A stretch of 8,461 nucleotides of DNA from an uncultured delta proteobacterium (lineage in GTDB: Bacteria; Myxococcota_A; Polyangia; Polyangiales; Ga0077539). The DNA lies in the NCBI GenBank assembly GCA_903885885.1, contig CAISKJ010001597.1, positions 1-8,461 on the forward strand. Reading direction: 5' to 3'. Within the stretch, counting starts at the first letter, position 1, and each line of letters opens with the position of its first letter. The notes under the pieces were generated by a model. It was not told the origin of the DNA, ran no database searches, and saw only the letters and a list, made by a program, of their open reading frames with translations. Shown here piece after piece: positions 1 to 7,693 of this stretch. The position numbers were made by a program, and so were the translations under genes.

Positions 1-588
1 CTCGATGCGCCACGCGCCGCCCGAACCCGGCACCGCCCGCAGCACGCCGCGCACGACCACGTCGCCCGCGGGCACCGCGGTGCCGCAGCAGAGACCCGAG
101 TCGTCGCCCGCGCACGCGAACGCGGCCTCGTCGGCCGCGCCGAGCGAGAGCTCACGGAGCGACGAGCGCGCCTCGCCGGTGAGCGCGACCGCGCCGCGGC
201 AGTGGTTGCAGCACACGCTCGCGGGGCAGCCCATCTCGGTGCATCCGCCGCCGGCGCTGAGCCGACCGCGCACGGCCACGGTCTGCCCTGCGAGCGCGAA
301 GCGGCGATCGATCGTCTGCGCGAAGGACAGCGTCGCGACGACGCGCATGTCGGGCCGAGGCGCCGCGCACGGAGGCACTGCGCGCGGCGCCACGCAGCCC
401 GCGCTCGCGACGCAGGTCGGGATCCACACGCCTGCGCCGCGCTGCACGACCCAGCGGGCGTCGCGCGCGGCCGTGTTGGGCGCGCCCGCGTCGAGGGTGT
501 GCTGCGGTCCGCGCGGCTGCGCGTGCGCGACGTCGATGCAGGCCGAGGAGAGGGAGGTGATCGCGAAGAGGGCGACGGGGTGCTTCAT
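1..588 (-). CDS. Cys-rich exported protein, function unknown (C-terminus cut by window edge)
   Basis: The reading frame is open from an ATG at 588-586 to the window edge, giving 196 visible residues; the C-terminus lies outside. I do not recognise the family. The N-terminus (MKHPVALFAI...) looks like a Sec signal peptide, probably cleaved after AHA at residue 23. A Cys at 17 follows LSSA, which is a poor lipobox, so a lipoprotein is the less likely reading. The mature part has 11 Cys, with a dense C-x4-C-x4-CC-x2-C cluster at 116-130 and a CC pair at 167-168, which suggests disulfides outside the cytoplasm or a bound metal. Two similar hydrophobic strands (TVAVRGRL near 103, VVVRGVLR near 177) flank the Cys cluster and could belong to a small beta-barrel or OB-like fold; this is inference. 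GGAG lies 13-10 bases before the ATG and supports the start. Longer frames on either strand here lack this coherent signal-peptide and Cys architecture. Confidence 0.75.
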   Translation of the reverse strand, partial: MKHPVALFAITSLSSACIDVAHAQPRGPQHTLDAGAPNTAARDARWVVQRGAGVWIPTCVASAGCVAPRAVPPCAAPRPDMRVVATLSFAQTIDRRFALAGQTVAVRGRLSAGGGCTEMGCPASVCCNHCRGAVALTGEARSSLRELSLGAADEAAFACAGDDSGLCCGTAVPAGDVVVRGVLRAVPGSGGAWRIE

Positions 589-589
589 G

Positions 590-648
590 AAAGGCGTCTC
601 CGGTGTGATGAGGTGCACCGACAGACCCCACACGCGGGAGGCGCCTTT
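590..648 (-). promoter_or_regulatory. Leader hairpin covering the Shine-Dalgarno of the leftmost gene
   Basis: On the minus-strand RNA, AAAGGCGCCTCC (648-637) can pair with GGAGACGCCTTT (601-590), 11 of 12 positions, with one C-A mismatch. A second stem of 6 pairs (633-628 with 608-603, one G-U) continues it across a small 3x1 internal loop, leaving a 19-nt apical loop that contains GGTGCACC. The 3' arm includes the GGAG ribosome binding site and ends one base before the ATG at 588. Folding would therefore be expected to block translation initiation. There is no T-tract after it, so a classic intrinsic terminator is less likely. Confidence 0.55.
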
Positions 649-651
649 GGT

Positions 652-684
652 TCAGGGCGAGCGCGGCATCGGGCACACGTACCC
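652..684. repeat. 33-bp direct repeat, left copy (orphan 3' end of the lipoprotein gene)
   Basis: This stretch matches 3466-3498 at 32 of 33 positions (difference at position 9: A here, T there). Read on the minus strand from just upstream it gives TPADGYVCPMPRSP and a TGA stop, against PPTAGYVCPMPRTP and TGA at the end of the lipoprotein gene. No open gene leads into this copy, and similarity stops abruptly on both sides (about 6 of 12 bases match just upstream). It is either an attachment-like duplication or the stump of a paralogue. Confidence 0.85.
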
Positions 685-698
685 GTCGGCAGGTGTAG

Positions 699-1184
699 CT
701 AAGCGGTATCGAGGGTGGCGACCCACGCGCGCAGCGCGCTCAGCGCCTCTCGCTGCGCCGCGAGGTCGACCTCCCCGCGGCCGTGCATCATCGCGTTGCG
801 CAGCGCGATCGCGCGCGCCAGCGCTCCCCGCGGATCACTCGCGGCCGCGATCAGCCGCTGCAGGCGCACGTCGCTCGACGCGCCCCCAGCGCCCGCCAGG
901 GCCAGCACGGTGCGGAGCTGGCCGGCGCTCGCCTTCGCGATCGACCACGCCTCGCGCTCTGCGAACCGGCGAAAGGTCGCCTCCGCAGGGAGCCCGCGCT
1001 CGTCACACAGCAGCGTAAAACCCGTGCGTAGCAGCGCGTCGAGGAGGCCGCCGATCTTCGCCCAGCCGCCCACCACCTCGGTGCTCGCGGGGAGCTGCCC
1101 CAGGGCGCGCGCGAGTTCCCGATCGACGCGCGTTCGCAGCGCCTCGATCACCAACGGCAGGTTTGCGGGCGGCACGCTGTCCAT
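699..1184 (-). CDS. Small alpha-helical protein with HEPN-like RNxxxHG motif
   Basis: A 161-residue soluble protein with no signal peptide or membrane span, rich in Ala, Leu and Arg and probably all helical. Near the C-terminus LRNAMMHGRGE (128-138) contains R129-x4-H134 followed by Gly. This matches the R-x4-6-H active-site motif of HEPN domains (often RNxxxH), known in ribonuclease toxins and antiphage effectors. Two-thirds of the chain before the motif, including GGWAKIGGLLDALLRTG at 39-55, would form the remaining helices. Family assignment rests on this motif and on size only. ATG at 1184 is the first start; the upstream bases show only a weak GGTGAGAG-type ribosome site about 11-18 bases away. 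The gene is divergent from the kinase, with 63 bp between them. It could also be a non-catalytic HEPN-like adaptor. Confidence 0.7.
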   Translation of the reverse strand: MDSVPPANLPLVIEALRTRVDRELARALGQLPASTEVVGGWAKIGGLLDALLRTGFTLLCDERGLPAEATFRRFAEREAWSIAKASAGQLRTVLALAGAGGASSDVRLQRLIAAASDPRGALARAIALRNAMMHGRGEVDLAAQREALSALRAWVATLDTA

Positions 1185-1210
1185 GCGCCGATGCTCTCAC
1201 CGGTTGCCCG

Positions 1211-1240
1211 TTGACGGAGCGATGATCTTCTTTCTATCAA
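1211..1240 (+). promoter_or_regulatory. Predicted sigma70-like promoter of the kinase gene
   Basis: TTGACG (1211-1216, 5 of 6 to consensus) is followed after 18 bp by TATCAA (1235-1240, 4 of 6), in the only clearly AT-richer patch of the surrounding region. Transcription would start near 1247, at or just before the GTG start codon at 1248, so the message could be leaderless or nearly so. An AAGG at 1239-1242 would only act as a ribosome site if transcription began further upstream. Confidence 0.45.
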
Positions 1241-1247
1241 GGTCGTC

Positions 1248-2777
1248 GTGCCGCCATCGTTGCAACCGGGGAGCCTCTTCGCCAACCGCCTCCGCATTGA
1301 GCGCCGCCTCGGGGAGGGCGGCATGGGGGTGGTGTACGAGGTCACCCAGACGTCGACGGGCCAGCGCGCCGCGTTGAAGCTGCTCGGCGCCGAAGGGTGC
1401 TACGACGAAGAGATACGCAGGCGCTTCTTGCTCGAGGCGAAGCACACACCCTCCGACGTGAGCGAACACATCGTGCGGGTGTTCGACGCCGACATCACCG
1501 ACGGGCGCCCGTGGATCCTCATGGAGCTGCTCGATGGCGTCACGCTGCGCGAGCTCGTCGCCACATGCGGGAGACTCTCTACCGCGAGCGTGCGCGACAT
1601 CATGGCGCAGCTGTGCCACGGCCTCGGCGGCGCCCACGCGCGCGGCATCGTGCACCGCGACGTCAAGCCCGACAACGTGTTCGTGTGCCAGTCGAAGAGC
1701 GCGCGTGGCGGCGCGCTCGTCAAGCTGCTCGACTTCGGCGTGGCAAAGGCGCTCACGGCGCCCCGCGCGGCGACTCCCGCCTCGATCGTGGTCGGCACCG
1801 CGGGATGGTGGGCCCCCGAGCAGATGATGGCTGGGACGGTGTCTCCCTCCGCCGATGTGTGGGCGCTTGGCCTGCTGGCCTACTGGATGCTCACCGGCGC
1901 GGAGTACCACGACGCCCGAACCGCGAACGCAACGCCGAGCGCGTACGAGCACGCGCGCGCGCAAGGCCGCGAGAGGGCGATCCCGCCGGGCTTCGACGCG
2001 TGGTTCGCGCGCTGCGTGGCGTTCGATCCCGCGGCGCGCTTCGTCGACGCCAACGCCGCCTGGGAGTCGTTGCGATACCACCTCGATCACGCCCGCGCGG
2101 CGGAGCCCTACGCGCCTACGGAGGTTCTCGCTCCCACGTCGTTCGCACCGCCCCATGCGCCGACGCGCCTCGTGCCCGCGCCGACGAAGCCGCGCGGGAG
2201 CGGTCGATGGATCCTCGTCGCGGTGCTCGCCGCCACGGCGGTTGGTGCGGTTGGAGCCTTCGCGCACTTCGGTCCTGTCGACGTCACGACACGGGCGCTT
2301 CCTTCGCGCACCGAGGTGCCCTCCGATGCCACGGATGCGGTTGCGTTTGTGCGTGCCTGGGACGAGGCCCGACGCGATGCGCGACACGTCGCGCCCTATT
2401 ACGCCGCGCAGGTGAGGATGAACGGCGAAGACGGCCCCGCAACGCCGCGCGGTCTGGAGACATATTGGAGCGGCTTCGCGAGCAACGGCGGGCGTTTGCA
2501 GTTCGACTGGGGCGCGGCTGCGGTGACCACCGAGGCGCCACCCTACTCGGAAGACGTGCCTCCGACATGCCTCTCGATCGCGGGAGCCGACCCCACGGTG
2601 ACACGCGTCGAGGCATCGGCGGTGGAGGACAACACGCACAGCCAGACGGGGTGCGCGCACATCGAGGCGCGTTACCTCTTTCGGTTGCTGCGCGTGGGTG
2701 GACGCTTCGCGATCTGCCATCAGACGTACGTGAAGCGATCGCTCTGTGCTGTGTGTCCGCACGCCCCCGGGTGCTAA
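1248..2777 (+). CDS. Transmembrane Hanks-type Ser/Thr protein kinase with C-terminal extracytoplasmic domain
   Basis: A 509-residue receptor-like kinase that should phosphorylate Ser/Thr on cytoplasmic targets in response to an outside signal. The kinase domain spans about 14-280: glycine loop GEGGMGVVYEV (22-32), ATP-anchoring K44, helix-C E63, catalytic HRDVKPDN (136-143, D138), DFG (162-164), APE (189-191), D203 and R264. All key residues are present, so it is predicted active. A Pro/Thr-rich juxtamembrane linker (about 283-319) leads to one membrane span (321-340), ending in an outside domain of about 150 residues. The outside domain resembles an NTF2/SnoaL-like fold (VAFVRAWDEARRDARHVAPYY near 365) and holds six Cys (441, 469, 490, 500, 503, 509), consistent with disulfides. 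GTG at 1248 is the first possible start: an in-frame TGA lies at 1212, and a TTG at 1260 is the only alternative before the glycine loop. The arrestin-like gene follows after 85 bp on the same strand and may be co-transcribed. Confidence 0.96.
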   Translation: MPPSLQPGSLFANRLRIERRLGEGGMGVVYEVTQTSTGQRAALKLLGAEGCYDEEIRRRFLLEAKHTPSDVSEHIVRVFDADITDGRPWILMELLDGVTLRELVATCGRLSTASVRDIMAQLCHGLGGAHARGIVHRDVKPDNVFVCQSKSARGGALVKLLDFGVAKALTAPRAATPASIVVGTAGWWAPEQMMAGTVSPSADVWALGLLAYWMLTGAEYHDARTANATPSAYEHARAQGRERAIPPGFDAWFARCVAFDPAARFVDANAAWESLRYHLDHARAAEPYAPTEVLAPTSFAPPHAPTRLVPAPTKPRGSGRWILVAVLAATAVGAVGAFAHFGPVDVTTRALPSRTEVPSDATDAVAFVRAWDEARRDARHVAPYYAAQVRMNGEDGPATPRGLETYWSGFASNGGRLQFDWGAAAVTTEAPPYSEDVPPTCLSIAGADPTVTRVEASAVEDNTHSQTGCAHIEARYLFRLLRVGGRFAICHQTYVKRSLCAVCPHAPGC

Positions 2778-2846
2778 GCCCCCGCGCTCGTTGTCAGACC
2801 TGGTAGAGCCGCCGCGTCTCCCCACCGAGAGCGCACGAGGCGCTTC

Positions 2847-2851
2847 AGGAG
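2847..2851 (+). promoter_or_regulatory. Ribosome binding site fixing the arrestin-like start
   Basis: AGGAG lies 11 bases before the ATG at 2863. The same frame is open upstream to a GTG at 2746 inside the kinase gene, but that start has no comparable site and would add a Pro/Arg/Ser-rich stretch unlike the folded domain. The rest of the 2778-2862 gap shows no clear promoter or terminator, which favours co-transcription with the kinase gene. Confidence 0.6.
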
Positions 2852-2862
2852 ACAGCACGGTC

Positions 2863-3366
2863 ATGGCATTCGGCGACACGATCAAGAGCGCGTGGAACTT
2901 CGTTACCGGCGGCGGTGCGCACCTCTCCCTCGAGCTCGAGGCCGACGCCGTGTACCCCGGTGACGAACTCGCCGTACGGGTCGTCGTGCAGAGCGCGGGG
3001 GCGGAGATCTTCGCGCGCGGCGTGGTGCTCGACCTGGAGGCCCACGAGATCCTCGATGCGGGTGCCTTCGAGGTGCTCTCCTTCAGCGACCCGACGCGTA
3101 CGCGCCCCCGAGAGCCGCTCGTCGGCGGTGAGACGGTGACGGTGCGCGCCCACTTTCGTCTGAGCGAGCCGTTTCGTCTCGAGCCCGGCAAATCTGTGCC
3201 GTTGCGCGCGCGGGTGCGCATCCCCGCGAACGCGAGGCCGACCTACCTCGGCGTGAACGCGAAGCACACGTACCGCGTTCGCGCGCGCCTCGACGTGAGC
3301 GGCACCGACCCGTCGTCAGACTGGCATGCGCTGCGCGTCGGATCGCGCGTCGCCGTGTGCGTCTGA
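2863..3366 (+). CDS. Arrestin-fold protein, Spo0M-like
   Basis: A 167-residue cytoplasmic protein without signal peptide. Its layout fits the N-terminal arrestin-like beta-sandwich of the Spo0M (sporulation-control) family: short N-terminal helix MAFGDTIKSAWNFV, strand, YPGDELAVRVVV (31-42), GVVLDLEAHE (43-52), then EPGKSVPLRARVRIPANA (107-124) and HTYRVRARLDV (135-145). The pattern of a PGD/PGE turn, a V-x-L-x-L-E strand and a later IPANARPT turn before YRVRARLD is typical of arrestin-like folds. Spo0M of Bacillus is about 250 residues, so this is a shorter, one-and-a-half-lobe version. Such proteins act as scaffolds and have no catalytic residues. Lying just behind a receptor kinase, it could be a partner or substrate; this is inference from position. 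The gene is convergent with the lipoprotein gene, 99 bp away. Confidence 0.8.
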   Translation: MAFGDTIKSAWNFVTGGGAHLSLELEADAVYPGDELAVRVVVQSAGAEIFARGVVLDLEAHEILDAGAFEVLSFSDPTRTRPREPLVGGETVTVRAHFRLSEPFRLEPGKSVPLRARVRIPANARPTYLGVNAKHTYRVRARLDVSGTDPSSDWHALRVGSRVAVCV

Positions 3367-3401
3367 GCGACACGTGGAACCTCTCCCAATGGTGATGTGA
3401 A

Positions 3402-3442
3402 GAGCGGAACACGGCTTCCGCTCGAGCGGAACACGTGTTCCG
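3402..3442. terminator. Nested palindromes in a convergent gap, probable bidirectional terminator or protein site
   Basis: Three perfect inverted repeats overlap here: GAGCGGAA (3402-3409) with TTCCGCTC (3416-3423) around a 6-nt loop; TTCCGCTCGAGCGGAA (3416-3431); and CGGAACACGTGTTCCG (3427-3442). The unit GAGCGGAACACG also occurs twice as a direct repeat (3402-3413, 3424-3435). The location between two converging genes favours a two-way terminator, but no T-run follows on either strand. Alternating half-sites could equally be an operator or a recombination site next to the cassette boundary. Confidence 0.5.
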
Positions 3443-3465
3443 GTCGCGACCTCCGCGCGGTGTAG

Positions 3466-3498
3466 TCAGGGCGTGCGCGGCATCGGGCACACGTACCC
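3466..3498. repeat. 33-bp direct repeat, right copy (3' end of the lipoprotein gene)
   Basis: This is the in-gene copy of the repeat at 652-684, with one mismatch. It encodes GYVCPMPRTP and the stop codon of the lipoprotein on the minus strand. It includes C520, one of only two Cys in the mature chain besides the lipid-attachment Cys. Confidence 0.85.
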
Positions 3499-5046
3499 CG
3501 CGGTGGGGGGCGCGCGGTCGATGCGAAGCACCACGCCCTGCGACGCCGCGGCGATGCGCGCGTTGGGCGGAAACGCGTACGGCGACAGCTCGTTGGGGAG
3601 CGACCACGTCTGCCCCGCGCGCGTCACGATCGTGATGCCGTAGCGGCCCGCGGGGATGCCCGCCTCGGTGCACTGCACGTCGGGGCGCAGCGCGGCGAGG
3701 GTGGCCGCGAGGCCCGGCGGGAGCCGCGGCGCGATGGGCACCGTGGAGCCGTCGGGGCGAATCTGCACCGCGATGGGAGACATCACCACGCGCGCCTCGC
3801 GCGCGGTCACGGGCATCGTGGGGAGGGTGAACACGCCCGCGAGGCCCGCGTCGGGCACCATGACGCCGAAGAGCACCACGGGCGCGACGCCGGGCTCGCG
3901 CTCGGGCTGGTTGAGCGCCGTCACGATGCTCGCGAGCTGCGACGGGTCGGGCGACGGCTGCGAGAGCACGGCGCGCTCGGCCGCGGTGGGCTCGTGCAGC
4001 TTCACGAAGAGCACGAGCGGGTACGTCCACGGAACGGGCGCGAACATCGTGGGCGAGACGGGCACGGGCAAGAGCGTCGGGTGCGCCGGGCGGTACAGCG
4101 GACCGAGGGTGAAGCGCAGCGCGGCGTTGTCGAACACCACGCCCGCGTTGCGGGCCGCGGGGAGCTCACCGTCGGGCAGGCCCACGCTCAGGGTGAACGA
4201 CGGCAGCGCGGCGGCGATCATGCGGGCGTCGTCGGGGAGGCCCGCGGGGAGGTTGCTCGGAAACACCAGCGTGCGGGCCGCGGGCGAGAGAAAGCCCGTG
4301 CGCGCGGCGTAGTCGGCGGTGGCCGCACCAGGCGCCGGGCGCGCGGCCACGGGGGCGACCGCGAAACCCGCGGGCGGAGGCATGTCGGCGACGCGAAACA
4401 CGGGGCGATCGTCGGGGTACGGGAGGCCGAGGAACACCGTCACGCCGCGGGTGACGGAGCCCTGCTCGGGCATCGTCCACGTGGTGCCGCTCGCCGAGGT
4501 GACGGCCCTGCCGACGCCGAGGGTGACGAAGCGCGGCGCGGCGACGGCGGTCGGGTCGATGAGGGCGCCGCCGCCTACGTCGCCGCGAATGGGCTGCGAG
4601 CGCACGCCGAAGAGGGGGTGAAAGCCCTCGAGCTCGCTGCGCGCGGAGTAAAAGGCCCGAAGCTGATATTCGCCGGCCTCTTCGATGCTCGGAAAGGTGA
4701 AGGCCACCGAGGCGCGCACGCGACCGCCGGGGAGCGCCGTGGCGCCCGCGAAGAGGCGCGTGGCCGGAATGGCCTGCAGGCTCGCGGCGGTGGTGGCGAA
4801 GCCGTCGGGCGGCGGCGGGTTGTTGGCGTGAAAGAGCAGCAGCACCACGCGGCCGAGGGGCACGCCGTTGGCGTCGAGCGCCGGCGGCGGACCTTCGTAG
4901 AGAATCGTGCCCTCGATGCGGCCCGCGGGGCCGTTGTGGTTGAGGTAGTCGTCGCCGACATTGCGCGTGAGCGGCGCGTCGCCGCACGAGACGAGCGCCA
5001 GCGAGAGCGCGGCGAGGAGCGGGAGCGGTGAGCCTCGTGAGGTCAT
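3466..5046 (-). CDS. Large outer-membrane-type lipoprotein partnered with a TonB-dependent receptor, substrate unknown
   Basis: A 526-residue exported protein with a lipoprotein signal peptide: lipobox LVSC at 18-21, with Gly-Asp following the lipidated C21. Residues about 42-135 (GRIEGTILYEG ... GEYQLRAFYSA) look like a carboxypeptidase-regulatory or transthyretin-like beta-sandwich. The remainder is Pro/Ala/Val-rich, beta-strand-like and not recognised; repeated phrases ending in LP or TLP suggest more beta modules. Apart from C21 there are only C459 and C520, a likely disulfide tying down the C-terminal part. ATG at 5046 is 9 bp after the receptor stop codon, and GAGAG in that gap overlaps the stop region, so translation is probably coupled. 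By analogy with receptor-lipoprotein pairs it may bind a ligand at the cell surface for the receptor; this comes from gene order, not motifs. The last 33 bp are duplicated at 652-684. Confidence 0.85.
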   Translation of the reverse strand: MTSRGSPLPLLAALSLALVSCGDAPLTRNVGDDYLNHNGPAGRIEGTILYEGPPPALDANGVPLGRVVLLLFHANNPPPPDGFATTAASLQAIPATRLFAGATALPGGRVRASVAFTFPSIEEAGEYQLRAFYSARSELEGFHPLFGVRSQPIRGDVGGGALIDPTAVAAPRFVTLGVGRAVTSASGTTWTMPEQGSVTRGVTVFLGLPYPDDRPVFRVADMPPPAGFAVAPVAARPAPGAATADYAARTGFLSPAARTLVFPSNLPAGLPDDARMIAAALPSFTLSVGLPDGELPAARNAGVVFDNAALRFTLGPLYRPAHPTLLPVPVSPTMFAPVPWTYPLVLFVKLHEPTAAERAVLSQPSPDPSQLASIVTALNQPEREPGVAPVVLFGVMVPDAGLAGVFTLPTMPVTAREARVVMSPIAVQIRPDGSTVPIAPRLPPGLAATLAALRPDVQCTEAGIPAGRYGITIVTRAGQTWSLPNELSPYAFPPNARIAAASQGVVLRIDRAPPTAGYVCPMPRTP

Positions 5047-5055
5047 TGGCGTCTC

Positions 5056-7629
<2,574 letters not shown>

Positions 7630-7639
7630 CCGCGCACGG

Positions 7640-7676
7640 TAACGCGCCCCGCACGTCGAATGGAAGAAGCGCGTTA
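7640..7676. promoter_or_regulatory. Inverted repeat upstream of the receptor gene
   Basis: TAACGCGC (7640-7647) and GCGCGTTA (7669-7676) are perfect 8-bp arms around 21 bp, with two more outer complementary pairs after one mismatch. It lies 11-50 bp before the receptor start in a 64-bp gap. The spacing of about 29 bp centre to centre is nearly three helical turns, which would suit an operator dimer; a leader hairpin is the other reading. I see no convincing -35/-10 pair in the gap, so the receptor may be transcribed from further upstream. Confidence 0.4.
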
Positions 7677-7693
7677 TCGCCCCGGGCGGTCTC

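Larger units (their letters stand above)
652..3498. other. Cassette bounded by 33-bp direct repeats: candidate insertion at a gene 3' end
   Basis: The segment between the two repeat copies (685-3465, about 2.8 kb) carries three genes unlike the flanking exported-protein genes: an HEPN-like protein, a transmembrane Ser/Thr kinase and an arrestin-like protein. It interrupts a minus-strand gene run. The repeat covers the 3' end and stop codon of a gene, as in site-specific integration into gene ends, where the recombined copy restores the reading frame. No integrase or transposase is present inside, so if it was mobile it is now a remnant or depended on factors in trans. The alternative is loss of a tandem paralogue that left only its 3' tail. 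Confidence 0.45.

Noticed and set aside
152..676. 174-codon minus-strand frame overlapping the Cys-rich gene
   Set aside because: It is Arg-rich with no signal peptide or motif; the alternative minus-strand frame starting at 588 has a signal peptide and a good ribosome site.
5..1018. 337-codon open frame on the plus strand at the left edge
   Set aside because: It runs across two minus-strand genes and the hairpin region, with Arg/Ala/Pro/Ser composition typical of a shadow frame.
2746..2862. Upstream GTG start for the arrestin-like gene, overlapping the kinase gene
   Set aside because: The added 39 residues are low-complexity, and AGGAG before the ATG at 2863 gives a better start.
1197..3221. 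674-codon open frame on the minus strand opposite the kinase and arrestin-like genes
   Set aside because: It is Arg/His/Ala-rich with no recognisable domain, spans two genes whose plus-strand frames have full kinase and arrestin motifs, and is a normal by-product of GC-rich third positions.
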